A stretch of DNA of 64,000 nucleotides from Strobilurus pachycystidiatus (GCA_019915135.1 JAHLMK010000001.1:5890001-5954000), one strand, 5' to 3'. Positions 11,024-22,912 are shown, counted from the stretch's first letter. Notes: generated by a model from the letters alone, not told the origin. A program made the numbers and translations.

Positions 11024-11730
11024 ATAGGACGAAGTCTCTATACTGCCCACGTACCACTACATCGGAACCTCCCCCCTCCCCCGGCGTTGGGGTAACGCCT
11101 CCAATCACCACAACCTCCGACACTATCCCCCCCCTTGTACGAGCTCGCAGAACCGAACATCGAGTACTCTCCCTCCTTAGGGAGTTGACCATCCACATCG
11201 CGGAATTCAAACCTACAGTACGATCAGGTCCTACTCAATACCGGAGCCTTCTGGGCAGAGCTGCATGGGTCATAGACGTGGTCTATAGGTTGCTGGGACT
11301 AGAGGAAGACTGGGTTCTTCTTCGGTCTCTGGTGAACGGACATATCCCCATCATGGCACGATGTATGGAAGTTCTGTGGAGAACCCCCCAACATCTATCT
11401 CGACACACGAAAGAAAGATTATGCCTTCTTCAGGCAAGATATCTACGGGGGCCACTACGACGTATACGAACCCCGACATTCTATACCGAGCCACGCCTAG
11501 ATCTCACGGTGTTCTACCACCCCCCTTCCCTCATCCTGGACCCCTGGGCCGTGCATCTATACAGCGCAAAACAAACTTGCAACACCCCGCACCACCTACG
11601 TCTCCTATACGGAGTGGAATTCGAGAAATCCACGAACCCCGTCCAACCCTTGGATCGAGGACTCATTCTCTTTCAACACCCCGTACTGTATTCCGACAAC
11701 GGAAAACCTTTCCGCACAAACCAGGAATAA
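10726..11730 (+). CDS. Unknown protein frame starting in the LTR of element 1
   Basis: ATG at 10726 (MSPFDTSANVVDSDERRL) opens a 334-residue frame. The first ~99 residues lie in the 5' LTR and the rest in the interior. The copy of this start in the 3' LTR (from 14321) soon meets a stop in the KDZ flank. The interior part contains helical, basic stretches (AAWVIDVVYRLLGLEEDW, TKERLCLLQARYLRGPLRR), which would suit a Gag-like structural protein. No zinc knuckle or other diagnostic motif is visible, so this is only a guess. It could also be non-functional. Confidence 0.4.
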   Translation: MSPFDTSANVVDSDERRLPDATPGTRSGGEPRTLGLGSYGITVSGEMDVRPSRAPMTGTVRPVKHNTRMYVVRSQESYELTTGIVSHERVLVTAGSGRNNRTKSLYCPRTTTSEPPPSPGVGVTPPITTTSDTIPPLVRARRTEHRVLSLLRELTIHIAEFKPTVRSGPTQYRSLLGRAAWVIDVVYRLLGLEEDWVLLRSLVNGHIPIMARCMEVLWRTPQHLSRHTKERLCLLQARYLRGPLRRIRTPTFYTEPRLDLTVFYHPPSLILDPWAVHLYSAKQTCNTPHHLRLLYGVEFEKSTNPVQPLDRGLILFQHPVLYSDNGKPFRTNQE

Positions 11731-12275
11731 ACCACCCAGACGATACCATGGATCTCCTCGTGGAGGAGGGTCCTGACGTGAAATGGAAACTAGCGGTGGG
11801 AAGACTGAAGAACAGGTTTCGAGCCAAGCAGCGTAGCTCATTCTCTTTGGAAGAGAAATACAGTCGAGGACTGTCGTAATAAAAATCCAGATCCACCGGT
11901 CGAAAGACAACCACCTTCGCCAATAAGCAATCCCCACACTATGAAACGCTACGCCACCTCCCGGCAAAAGCGAGCATCTATCACTCATCGGCATACCCAC
12001 AGGAACGTATCCCAGACGAGCACTCGCATCATCCGGACACATGACCTCGGAGGATGAACTACGCGACGAATATCTCCATGGACGATCAACCATCACGCAA
12101 ATCAGGAACAACACCACGAATAGGTTTTGGTGAAAACTCACGCGACGCGCCGATCACAATCAAGAGTAACGCAATCAAAAGACTCTCCTGAGTTGGGTAT
12201 CAAAAAACAAGAAGGATATACGTCCGTAGGCGAACTACGGGGAACAAGAAATCCGAAACAGAACTCATCAACCCC

Positions 12276-13032
12276 CTACCGAATGAAATCCATCGCTCCC
12301 AGCCACCACTCCTCGGTCACCTCCTCCCACTCGCTCGCCATCCCCATCTCGGATAACCCCTCCGTCTTCGCCTTCTCCTCCCATCGCTTCCCCTCCTCCC
12401 CCTCCGTCGAGGCCCAGAAAGCGGTCACTATGTCGCGGCGGGACAAGGAACGCCAGAAATAACGGAGCGGGAGATGAAAGTCAACGATCCCGCGGATAAT
12501 GACATGAGGAGGGAGTTCCTCCGCCACTGGTCCCGTCGAGTCAGACGAATGCGAGAAAGAGTAAAGAATAAACTCACCAGGAGGTAGCAAAAGTGCCCAC
12601 GCACATACGGCCAGCGCGCAGGAAGTATCACTGCCCTGAGGCGGCACGAGCGAGAGGCGTCTCCACGCCGGCGGAGGAAGGAACTCGACGTCCTTCACAA
12701 GAACGAGTGCGGCGCGCAGAAGAGTAAACTAAAAAGGAAAACGCACCCACGACCCCAGACGTCCAGTCAAACAATCCCGGCGCGGAATAAATCAACAAAC
12801 TTACCAAGGCCAGCCACTCCGACGACGACAAGGACTCTAGTCCGAACGAATTATTATTCGTCAATCCATCGTCGACGGCGACGATACATCGTATCCACTC
12901 CTCCAGAACGAGGCCCGGGATTCGCGCAGGGCGCGCGTTGATGCGAAAGCCGCGATGATTGACAACCAGGACGGCGTCAGACGGCGCGGCTGTCGAACGA
13001 CGCGTGATCAGAGCAAGCAGGGAGGTGGGCAT
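12276..13032 (-). CDS. Antisense, spliced gene carried inside LTR element 1
   Basis: This gene runs opposite to the transcription direction of its host element. Three exons, 13032-12751, 12692-12578 and 12526-12276, join in frame across introns of 58 bp (GTGGGT..AAG) and 51 bp (GTGAGT..CAG). They give 215 residues from MPTSLLALITRRSTAAPSD to WWLGAMDFIR. A hydrophobic stretch (WLALVSLLIYSAPGLFDW) could be a membrane segment. The last exon has an acidic, Trp-rich end (SEWEEVTEEWW). I do not recognise the family. Introns in antisense orientation cannot be removed from the element's genomic RNA, which would explain their retention. It may be a captured host gene or a standard accessory gene of this element family. 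Confidence 0.55.
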
Positions 13033-13755
13033 CGTTGCGGGGCGTAGGAGAGTGGTTCTGGGGACCTTCTCCAGGGTGGCGCCATTATGACTGCGCGCGC
13101 AAGCGCTCGTTCCCGCACCCAATCTCTGGGACTTCTGGGATATCAGCAATAGGCTTTCAAGAAGCGCACCTGGGTCCAGAGAATAGACTCACTTGAATGA
13201 TTCTGCAGATCATTCCGCGAGACCCTGGGATCTGTACCTCAGATGGATATCTGAGGGTACAGATATGGGGTCTTGAGCACTCAGATGGGGGTTTTGACTC
13301 GCAGGGAGTCCTGATTGCCCGGAGAGGACACAACTACGGTACCGAGCGCGTGGCGCGGGTACTGTTCTGAGCTCGGGGAGCTCGAACGACGAAATCATGA
13401 CCGATGCCGGCGGCAATGAAAAAATCGATTTCTGTACGATCAAAGGCGCATTCTCGAGGACATCTCAGGACGAGTATCGAAAATATACGCCACACAAAAT
13501 CGATCACGTGACCCGGACAACAAAACATCGTCTTTACGATACAAACACTTCTGTCTACTCAGAATTTCCTCCGAACGCGTCTTCATCGAGGAAAACGCGT
13601 CTCGGCCCTCCCGTAGCAGGTTCCGAGCCATCACGCCCTCCGCCGCGACTACACTTTTGCTCTAACAAGGCTCGGGGAGCCTTGTAGAAAGCATCGACGC
13701 GACCGTAGGAGCCCATAAAGAAGATCACTCTTTCGTTTCTCGGGACGAGAAACTT

Positions 13756-13768
13756 AAAAAGGGGATAT
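13756..13768 (+). promoter_or_regulatory. Polypurine tract of LTR element 1
   Basis: AAAAAGGGGATAT lies directly before the 3' LTR. This position and composition fit the plus-strand primer site of reverse transcription and set the orientation of the element. Confidence 0.7.
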
Positions 13769-14618
13769 TGTCATGATGTGGCCTCACCGTAGATCAAGAC
13801 CCTCCACTTTGGTCACACTTTGGCGTCCTGACACTACGGCTACACGAACCAGCGCCACACCGGAAGATGCCGAGAGATATGTCAAGGGGTTGAGAGTTCG
13901 ATCCCTTATGGCGACAAAACCGGGATCCTGAAGTTCCGCCCTTGTCGGGCTTCCCGCCCTCCTTGACACACTTTGGAGCGGGCACACATGGTGTAAGACA
14001 CCCCGGGAATATACTTAGGCCGCGTGAGTCAGGCGGGAGTCGGTACCCGACCAAACCCGCCTTCCCGACCAATGGGCGGTCATCGATCTGTCGGGCGGTC
14101 ATCGGGATGTCGGGATCTCCGTCATCCGCAGCGTCGGACCACTCCCGACGCATCGGGAGTATGTGGTAGAAGCTTCGAGAAGAGGAACGATGAGCAAGCA
14201 TGGGATTAGTATAAATACAGAGACAGCGTTGTACTAGCTACTCAGACTTCGTCCTTAACCAGTTTTCCCCCATACAACTCCGTTGGGCACTCTGCACTCT
14301 CCGTGGTAGGACTCACCCACATGTCTCCCTTCGATACCTCCGCCAACGTCGTTGACTCCGACGAGAGAAGGCTCCCCGACGCCACACCTGGGACTAGGTC
14401 CGGCGGTGAGCCTCGTACCTTGGGATTAGGTTCCTACGGTATCACAGTCTCTGGCGAGATGGATGTGCGACCATCGAGGGCCCCTATGACTGGTACAGTA
14501 CGACCAGTCAAGCACAATACGAGGATGTACGTGGTACGCTCGCAGGAAAGCTATGAGTTGACTACAGGGATAGTCTCTCATGAGCGAGTCCTTGTCACGG
14601 CGGGGTCAGGTCGTAACA
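13769..14618 (+). repeat. 3' LTR of LTR element 1
   Basis: 850 bp, appearing identical by eye to 10174-11023. It is followed by the target duplication GCGGC and the remainder of the KDZ left TIR. Confidence 0.93.
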
Positions 14619-14728
14619 GCGGCTCTTACTGGCCCCGAGCATCATGATCCCGCCTCCCGCTCGCTGTCAGAGGGCGGTATTGCTCAAAATAGCAGAAATT
14701 AATTCATAGCTAATGTCTGGTGGTATAA

Positions 14729-17700
14729 CTAGTCATTCTCAGTAAATACGACGCCCCCGTCACTTGCAATACCAGCTATACTAATGCACAAGTCCAGCTC
14801 TTCATTCTCGTCATCCAAGTCATACTCTCCGTCAACCTCCCCATCCGGAATCTTGTTGACGGCGAGATCCTCCTCATCGGCCTCTCGTGTCCCCTCAGGA
14901 TTGGCTTCTCCCACACCCACGCTCTCATACAATGACATGGCCGCCGGTATAACTGACGGTGTTGGTAGTGGGGTGGGCTGTGTATCAGTGGGCAAGTCAA
15001 AGCCGTCACGAGGACCCTTCCGTTTGCCAGGGATGAGCGCGTCCAGCCAGACGAAGCCCTTTAACTTGCGGAGGGATATCAGTCGAGCGCGATGACGGTT
15101 ATGGAGGCGGGTTCGGAAGATTCGTCGGCGGCGAATCTGAAAGGCGATGTCAGCATCTGCGCAATGAGCCTCCATCACCGTGAGATACTGCTCCTCATCT
15201 CTCATGTAGGTCAAGAGACGTTTCGTCTCCTGGTTGAGGCGAGGTATTTCGTCTTCTTCCGCACGCCGAATCTTGAAGTGCGAGTCCATAGCGCGCCGAC
15301 CGGCAGCAGTCGCCCAGCCGTTGTGACGGACATCCTGCCTGGCATCGCGCAAGATATCGAACTCGGCCAAAAAGCCGTACTCGACTACGTCGTTGTAGTC
15401 CAGATGTGGGGCGGGAGGGCTGATAGTAGGGGCAATAGTGTTGTATCGATCTACGGCAGTCCGAATGGCTTGCGACCGTGATTGTAGGGCTTGCGCAATA
15501 TGCTTGCGAAGCTTATAACCTTGAGAGGAGAGAATCAGTTGAGATACAGAATACAGTATCGCCTTACCAGTGCCAGATTGGTTCATTTTTGTGAGTTCAA
15601 AGATTCGGCTGACGACCAAGCCTTCCAGATGATCAAGCGCCCTCCGAAACGCCCGGGCGCTTACCATCTTAGCAGCGTCTTGCCACTCGAAAGAGCCCGG
15701 CTCCCATTGCACCTCAATATTTAGCTTGGCTTCCAACGCCTGAACCTCTTCTAGTTTTCTCTCGTAACTCTCGAAGATGTGCCGTCGCTCTGTCTCATTG
15801 CGTGAAGTTGGGTCCCGTTCACCCTCTGGACGAGGTGCGTCGTCGATAATTTCAAGTTCCTCTAAGAGAGGATCCCGCTTATTCCTACTCCTGAGTCAGA
15901 GAGAAGACGAGGGTGGAGTAAGACACATACTTGAGAGCCTGGAGGGAGACTAGCTTCTGGTAAAGCTCCATCTGAAGCGTCTCTTCCGGGGGCTCATATG
16001 AGATGGATTCTAGGTATGTGCGCTCTTCTTCTAGCCACTCGTCGAACGTCTTGCGATCATCAACGTTCAACTCAACCATGGTCCTCGGCAAGGCGCCTTT
16101 GGTGTCGAGGATCTCCAAGACCTGCTTGTAGTTTTGATAGATGAATACACCTGTCGGGTAGTCAGTAGCAGGCCCTGGGATGATGTGCAGTATAACTCAC
16201 TAAGGCGTTCAAAGGTCTCCACGCTATCCATATGTTCCCAATAGGTTCGGATGGACTGATGTCGGTGAAAAACACTTTGGTGGCGTACACTTGACGCCAG
16301 CGCATTTGATTTTGAGAAGTGGCGCTCGGGCGTCTCTAAATCCTCAATCCCTTGTCCCTCCACGTAGGTTCCCAGATGACGGAGCTGACAGCGTCGGCCG
16401 TGGGCGTGTCCATGGAATGAGACCAACAAGACAAGTGCATCCGAGCTCTCTTGCCTTCCCACCGAGGGCAGAGTGAGCAAGTGTTGTCTTGAACTTGCAG
16501 CCTATGTCGTACCCAAAGCCCATTTGTTTGTCCAAGACCTCGAGGAGCCGTTCAACGATGGCAAGGGGATACTTTGATCTAGACTTTGATCAGGTACTTG
16601 TCTTCTGGCAGGACATCAACCTCGACTGACAGCTCACCACTCTTTACCATGTCACAGGCCACTAGCACGAAGCCGTGCCTGCACAACACCAAAAAAATCC
16701 CCGTCTCGTCAAAGATCCCCCACATTCGGGAGACCAGGTCGTGTATCATATTCTGCCAGCGGTCCTCACACGGGTTGTGTTCCTCGGGGAGATCCTAGTA
16801 TGTCGGGGTAAGCGTTGACTCTAGAAGTATGTGATGCTGCTTACCAGAAACTTGTAAAACTCCTCCTTGGCCCACTTGTCAACATGACTCCGTGGAAGGA
16901 TGTAATCGCCGCGCCCGTTCCGTATATCAGGAAGTTTGTTTGACGGGGCAGGATTGTCTTTGTCAAAATCTGGCCCGGTCTCTCTACTCAGCGCCCTCTT
17001 CAAGGAATCGTTGCCGTCCATGGCTAGAAGCATGGCGATCTTCAAGACTTCTTCGTCTTCAATAACGTAGGTGCAGCACGGACAGGCGTTTGCCAGGCGC
17101 CATTTGTCGTTGGCGCGATTGAGGGCAACCTTGACTCGGTGCTCAAGACCCTCTCGGAGCGACTGTAGGAGATCAAAGGCAATGGAGAATTGTTGCTTGA
17201 GGTATGGTTTGTGTGCGACCTGGTGCAGATCGCATAGTGTTTTGGTGAAGGCGTCGATGGTGAAGCGAGGACATCTGAGGCGGGAAGTTTGAAACATTTC
17301 TACAGTCCGTATTGTAAAAGCGACAGAGGGATTGAAGGGGGCGCAAGGGATCAACCCGTTGCGTACAAAAGCAGAACACGTCGAGTGATCTGAGGAGTAG
17401 ATGGGCACCTGTGCCGTGTAGGTATCTGTACAGGAGCTTAGCAATGTATACAGACGAGAGGTGCGACAAACTCACTGTAAACATCAATGACACGGACAGT
17501 GTATAGCTCTGTCTCCGTGCCAGGAGGAACCTCGATCTTTAGATTGTCCAGCTCTTCCTCCCCGCGTGTAGCAAGCCAGTGACCGTAATCCTTGACCAGA
17601 CGGTCCATCTGGGATGCAAAGGCCAGGTTGCGTTTCAATGCGCGGTCACGGCGTTTCCGTGTATCTTGACGACGACGCCTGGCAAGGGTGAGCGTGATCA

Positions 17701-18195
17701 TGAAGAGTGTAAGATGAACGCGCACTTTCTGGCTCCAGAATAGATTGCATCGACGGCCGATGCAAATTCCCCTCCTGCATTGCTGATGTCGACCCGAGCA
17801 CGTCCCTGTAGCACATCGTCGACCTGATTTGCTGCGGCATTTTGAAGGTAGTCGTCATCGTCGCTGTGAGGGTGGTAGTCCATTTGCACATCATTGTCGT
17901 CGGGTTCATTCTGCGCCACGCCTTCCATCATGCTCCGCTGCACATCCGTCATTGCTGGCAAGACCGTTTAGTCTCTTCTGGAAACTGCTAGAGGATACAT
18001 ACCTGCCCATCGTGTCTGATGATCTGCCTCCTCCTCCTGCCGATGCTCCCATGTTGTGTCCCTGTTGAGGGTCCGGCGGCCACTACGTTTGACCTTGTCG
18101 CGTTGCTGGCGAGTGGCGGCAGGAACGACCACCTGGCCGCTGTTGAACGAGCCTTGATGACGGCTATTAGTATTGGTGGATCGCTTGGCTGGCAT
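14729..18195 (-). CDS. KDZ (Kyakuja-Dileera-Zisupton) transposase, likely frameshifted
   Basis: A multi-exon gene for a protein of roughly 1,000 residues, starting MPAKRSTNTNSRHQGSF at 18195. Exons join in frame at all splice sites checked. Core motifs in order are VRNGLIPCAPFNPSVAFTIR, CPCCTYVIEDE, AMDGNDSLKR (first acidic residue), HNPCEDRW, GELSKYPLA, YDIGCKFKTTL (second), FHGHAHGRRCQL and GQGIEDLETPERHFSKSNAL (third). These are the hallmarks of the KDZ RNase H-fold transposase. The C-terminus is basic (RIFRTRLHNRHRARLISLRK), then acidic. The reading frame changes between KARELGCTCLV and SFHGHAHG near 16,415-16,435 with no plausible intron. This implies a 1-nt insertion or 2-nt deletion, or an assembly error, and the copy may be inactive. 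It ends 29 bp from the left TIR inner edge. Confidence 0.93.
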
Positions 18196-18351
18196 AGGGA
18201 GACAAACAGTATCACGTGCACACATGCCCTTGGTAGTATTCGGATTCAATAACACTTTTCCAAAAGTTCACACTAATATTTTCAAGAGAAAACAGCATTG
18301 TCAGTCTGCGTCTACAAGATTACAAGCGATAGGGTATAATACAAGTATGAA

Positions 18352-20097
18352 CTAAGGCTCCCATATAGGGAAGCCTTCTACATTGAACTGGGGAAGACAA
18401 TCCCTGTGAGCATACCAGTCTGCCTTCTCCTCGTTTGTAGCATTGTCCAAGAAGTCCTTGTCGGACATCATCCCGTTGTGAACCCAACGGAAAAGCCCTG
18501 CCGCGGAGAAAAGGACAAGTGCGCCACGCTTGTCTCCCTCGGCAATGGAGACGTTGCCGTGCAGGAGCAGCGCAGACGGCAAGAGGACCAAGTTACCCGG
18601 GGGTACCTCAATGATGAGCTTGAGATCCCACAGGATCAAGTGTCCGCCGCGCGTGTGGTCAAATGGCCCCATTGGGTAGACTGCACAAAGCCCGCGGATG
18701 CGATTGAGGTGGTCGGTGTGTAAGTTCGTCGTTCCGTCTGGCCCAAAGTTAACGTGGGCGGCAGCGAAGCAGCAGTTGGGGAAGGGGCGGTGAAGAGAGG
18801 GGTCGTCCTCCTCGACAGCCTGTAGAGTCGTTTCATAGTCCTGGAAAATCTCGGGAAAGTAGTTGGCCATGGACGCTGAGCAACGTCAGCTCGGTCGTTG
18901 AAATTCGATAGGAGAGAGAACGCTGACCATCTGCGAATCCGGCCATGCGCTGGAAGGGTTGAGATGCGAAGAGCTGCTCCAGCTGCTCCGCGTTCCCGGG
19001 GGCATTCTCGATCACGCCAGGGTACACGCGCCCTCCCCCAAAAGAGATCCCGTAGCCAAGCGTCGGGTACTCCCCTCGACGGTGAGAGAAGTGTTCGGCG
19101 TCAAAGACGCAGTTCAGCTCCGCCTCCTCAGCGAGCCTGTATGCTTCCTGCGTATCAGCTGTCCAGCTGGGATCGTTGGGGTGACCGACAAGGGCGACGA
19201 CAAGCCGGCCGTTGCGGTCGAGGACAACCTTGGGCGCTCTAAAGACGAATAAAAGAATTAGAAGGGGGGAAATGTTCAGTCAATAGAAGTTACTCACCCT
19301 CCAGGCCAGCAGATCTTGCGGAATGCAACGCCGTCGACGATTAACCCAACAAAGTCATCCTCGCTCCAAATGCGACTGTCGAAGCTAGATCGCGGCCCTT
19401 GCCAAAGGTGGGCGTTAGTGAGAGGGTCCGTGTCGGCACGCTCAGCGGTAGCTTTCGCCTTCTGTTTTGCCGCGCATTCTTTGACTATGCGACAAGATAC
19501 AGCGGCTGCACCCGCTACGGCCATGCGGCGGACCCTTGCCCAGTAACGAGACGCGCGCTTATTCCAGAGCACGCGCTCCGGACCAGTCAAGTGGGGTGGG
19601 CACGGTGCCGTGTACCTCGACGTTCTGCCCTCAGCAGGACGGGGTTTGGTGAGGGGCGGGTCTGGAGCATGGGGTATGGGAGTGGGATCGGGAGCGCGAG
19701 CGAGATCGGGAGCGGGAGCGGGAGTGGGAGCGACGGAGGCAGGGATGACGCGCTTGGAGCGTGCTGGGGGCGCGCCAGCATCGGACGCCTTGCGTTTGCG
19801 CGAGGCTAGCGGGACCTCCTTCGACGTCGAGGCGGACGCACGACTACGCAGATTCCTGATGCCTTGAACACCGGAGACCACGGCTGTCTTGACGGCCCCG
19901 CACACCAAAGCCGCCTGCTTGGCAAGGCGTTCCAAGGTGCGGAGTTTGACCCGCGTATAAAGATCGTCCTCGTCGGCGGCGGGACCCTCGGCACTGCGTT
20001 TGGCGATGATTTCTTCGACGGAGGCGCCGACGGTGACTACCTCCGCGGGCGCCGTCTTGCTGTACGATGAGCGGCTCTTGAAGAGTTGCACTGTCAT
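18352..20097 (-). CDS. TET/JBP-type 2-oxoglutarate/Fe(II) dioxygenase of the KDZ element
   Basis: Three exons (20097-19298, 19238-18928, 18875-18352) give 544 residues in one frame. The N-terminus is basic and low-complexity (SRKRKASDAG, Pro-Asp repeats). The catalytic part has FGGGRVYPGVIEN, then FAAAHVNFGPDGTTNLHTDH (HxD iron ligands), GGHLILWDLKLIIEVPPGNL, LLLHGNVS (distal His) and KRGALVLFSAAGLFRWV (2OG-binding Arg). This order is that of TET/JBP enzymes, which oxidise 5-methylcytosine or thymine in DNA. All key residues are present. It lies 156 bp upstream of the transposase in the same direction, as is typical of fungal KDZ cargo. The donor of intron 2 is GTCAGC. An additional upstream exon near 20.2-20.4 kb is possible. 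Confidence 0.88.
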
Positions 20098-20642
20098 AAG
20101 AAAAATCAGCCTGAGCTCAGCAAAAACGGAGCAGCGAGGGAACAGCGCGCCAAGTTCGGACTGCCTGCCCTCCGGGGGCGTTAGCAGACAGTCCTCGCCA
20201 GACGCGCCGAGTACCCGCCGCAAGATCGGGACTCACTGCGTGGGGAACGTCGCATCTCTGGCATGGGAGGTGGTGGCAAGAGGGAAGATTGAAAGATGGC
20301 AGAGTCACGACGCGGTGACTTGTAGTGACTCTGCCGAGTTGCCGGGCCATCCTCGCTTCCCTCGCAGACGTCGACGACGACGACAGCAGACGTAAAAGCG
20401 TCAGAGAAGTACGCGGATGATGTTCAGAAGCACTCATAAGCATTATGTACTGCAAGAATTGTTAGCTGAATTCGTCTGGAGGAGCATAGAATAAAACTCG
20501 CATTAAACTCGCATTAACGGCCAGAATCTACACAGGATCGCCTTGCACTTTCGTGTTTTAATACCGATCCACCACCACAAACCACACTCACCGCCACCAT
20601 TGCCCTTACCTCACCACGTCAACTTACTGTTACATCATAACT

Positions 20643-21426
20643 ATGTCCTCGGACCCCGACTCGACGAGTTCGCAGCGCTCTACACCTCGTAAAGCTGGTC
20701 GCCCAAGGCTCTATCATACCCCGGAAGAGAAGGCTGAGGCTGCCAAGAAGTGGAGGGATAAATGGCTAGACAAACCCAAGTATGTTCTTCCCTTCTCGGC
20801 GTCTATTATCCATTCAACCAGTCAATATAGAAACTATCGTAAGGCCTTGAAGGGGATGAAGAAGCGATATCGCCGCGTCAAGGCCGAGAAGCAATCTGAT
20901 GAGACGCGACCACCCTCTACGCGTCCCAGGGTTACTGCTGCCGCATCGGAGCCTCAAGAGACGCAGAGTGATGACCGTGTCAAGGCCAGGAAAAAGGATG
21001 CAAGGTACGCAGCACAACAAAGAGCGTGGCGCACACTCATAGACAGGTAGAAACTTGGCTACCTACATTCGGCAAGCAACAGCTGTACGCCGGGATCTCT
21101 CACACATTGTAGGCTCAAACGCCCGCTCCTACTGCGACGCGCTCTCAAAGGAGACACTTTACAAGTATCCGGGCAAGTACAACGATGCATACCAGGCCGT
21201 GCAGGTCGTGTTGGATCGCTTTGGGGTCTTGTTGAAGGATATACACATGCTGAAGGAGGGTGTGCTGAATCTGGTGGGGTTGGGCAAGGAATGGGATCGC
21301 TGTGATGCCATCGAGAAGGATATCCGTGAGGTAAACCGTTGGGTAGAAGACATCTCATGCGCTTGCATTACAGAGAACTTATCAGAGTTGCGTATAGCCA
21401 GAAAGCTCCAATTTCAGCAGACTTAA
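20643..21426 (+). CDS. KDZ-element accessory gene: small basic protein with GRPR motif
   Basis: It starts MSSDPDSTSSQRSTPRKAGR, contains RKAGRPRLYHTPEEKAEAAK, and continues after an intron (donor GTATGT near 20,781, acceptor near 20,831) with NYRKALKGMKKRYRRVKAEK. The GRPR core is AT-hook-like and the whole segment is strongly basic, pointing to DNA binding. A downstream segment (about 21,110-21,426; SYCDALSKETLYKYPGKYND..) is likely the last exon and is mostly helical. The splice between 21,010 and 21,115 could not be fixed by eye. The gene is divergent from the TET/JBP gene. Function is unknown. Confidence 0.6.
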
Positions 21427-21468
21427 ATATATAATTCGTACATTGACTTATAGATTCAGACACTGTAC

Positions 21469-22464
21469 TCAATCGAAGCGGTCCCACTTGAGTAAAGGCT
21501 CCCATGGCGCAGAGGACTTGTAAGTCAAAGATGTCCGGTCAAAAGCCCGTTTGAAACGCTCGTCATACTCCTTGACCCGAATCTCTCTTGCTCGAACGTT
21601 GGCGATCCAAGCTTGAAGCTCACTAGAGCTAGATGAGTATAATGTGCGAAACCGTGTGGTTATTAGTGCTCACCTTGCCAATGCTCCCTCTTCCACGCGA
21701 CAACACAAGGGAAGGACTCGGTGGAGGCTGTTATACCCTGCAAGACGCTTCCAGCCTTTTTCATCATCTGGGGCAATCTCCGTAGCTCCTGGAGGGAGGA
21801 GAAGGGCAGGTGGGCTATCCTCTGTTTGCTCTGCGGTTGCCAAAAGGTTGTGCTTGAGACGATAGAAAAGAGCCTGCAAGTCTATGAACAGTTGCTCCGA
21901 CGGGATGGACGGTAAGCTTACCTCAACAAAGTTCCAGCTTGTCAACGCCGTATCCTCATTCCACATGGTGAACATCTTGTCCTTGAACTCTTCTGCGTGC
22001 TCGCACTCCTCCACTACAATGACATACCACGGATGAAGAGCGATAAGCTTGTCTATGTCCTCCAACGTGATGGGATGGCGCGCGTAGCAATAGAATGCGC
22101 GGTCCTCAAGGGCTACATCCTCTTCCTGAAGGCACGCTGCGTCCAAGGCGCGTCGTCTCTCTACATGCGATGGTGGAAAAGATGCCATGGACTTGAACGC
22201 TTCGACACGGGCAGCCAGGAGCGAAGGGAAGTCTTGACTACCATTCCAATAGAAGGAGAAGTCGTCCCGAGGATGAAGGTACCACGGACCAGCGTCCTTG
22301 AAGAAGAGATTGGTGCCCTCGAACCGTGACCTAGTCAGCGTCTTGGGCGGTCGGTCCATGATGGGTGAAGACAGGAGAGGCGTGACACTTGCATCACATC
22401 CCGGCCCGTCATTTTCTGAGCAAGTCGTGTTCATAGAACTGTAACATAGCATAGGCATGTACAT
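21469..22464 (-). CDS. KDZ-element accessory gene, unknown function
   Basis: A frame of about 264 residues begins near MYMPMLCYSSMNTTCSENDG (22464); MDRPPKTLTRSRFEGTNLFF is another possible start. It joins a last exon (about 21,625-21,469, ELQAWIANVRAREIRVKEYD) across GTGAGC..CTAG. A 51-bp in-frame GTAAGC..TTGCAG segment (about 21,872-21,922) after WNFVE is probably another intron. Motifs such as HPWYVIVVEECEHAEEFKDK suggest a globular protein. No family is recognised. The gene is convergent with the GRPR gene to its left, about 40 bp apart. Confidence 0.6.
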
Positions 22465-22839
22465 AAAACATAGGGTAGAATACTTCTGTAGATATATATA
22501 TATCTAGAACAAGGCAACAAGTAGTATTTAATCCTCGTTGAAGAGGCCCGCCGAAAGCACGTTCTTCTCGAAGATACCCCAAGCGTCCTCGTAACTTAAG
22601 GCGCTTTGAACAGCGTCTGGATTATTGAGATTTGTGCCGGCTCGTCCAGCGCGCTCTCTATCACAATGCAGAAAATGAGTTCAGATAGTGAGAAGGATGA
22701 ACAAATACGTACAGGCCGTAGTAGATACCAGGATACAAACCGTCAATGACAATCCAATAATGAGGCACCGGTTCAAAGACAGAGGAGGCGTGAGAGCCCA
22801 TTCCTAGCCTTCTTGGAAGAGCGACAGGCGATTTCGCGG

Positions 22840-22912
22840 TGGGGGTGCGCGGCGCGGAGGGGGTGCGCGGCGCAGAGGGGGTGCGCGGCGCAGAGGGGGT
22901 ACGCGGTGCGCC
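22840..22912 (-). repeat. 18-bp coding minisatellite (APRTPS-type)
   Basis: Four near-identical 18-bp units (GTGCGCGGCGCAGAGGGG type) encode a repeated AP-R-T-P-S linker in the split accessory gene. Confidence 0.8.

Larger units (their letters stand above)
10174..14618 (+). mobile_element. LTR element 1 (non-autonomous, 4,445 bp)
   Basis: Two 850-bp LTRs (10174-11023 and 13769-14618) with TG..CA ends flank a 2,745-bp interior. A perfect 5-bp target duplication GCGGC is at 10169-10173 and 14619-14623. A TATA box (TATAAATA) near 10614 and the purine tract AAAAAGGGGATAT just before the right LTR place transcription on the plus strand. No protease, reverse transcriptase or integrase motif is present, so it depends on another element. 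The interior carries a plus-strand frame continuing from the LTR and an intron-containing minus-strand gene. Confidence 0.92.
9414..14700 (+). repeat. KDZ left TIR, split into three parts by two insertions
   Basis: The parts are 9414-9475 (62 bp), 9941-10173 (233 bp) and 14624-14700 (77 bp), summing to 372 bp. The right TIR is also 372 bp. I counted four mismatches between the two TIRs. Breaks correspond to MITE A1 and LTR element 1. Confidence 0.93.

Noticed and set aside
11605..12141. 178-residue minus-strand frame in LTR element 1
   Set aside because: No splice link to the antisense gene at 12276-13032 could be found and no recognisable features. It overlaps a plus-strand frame.
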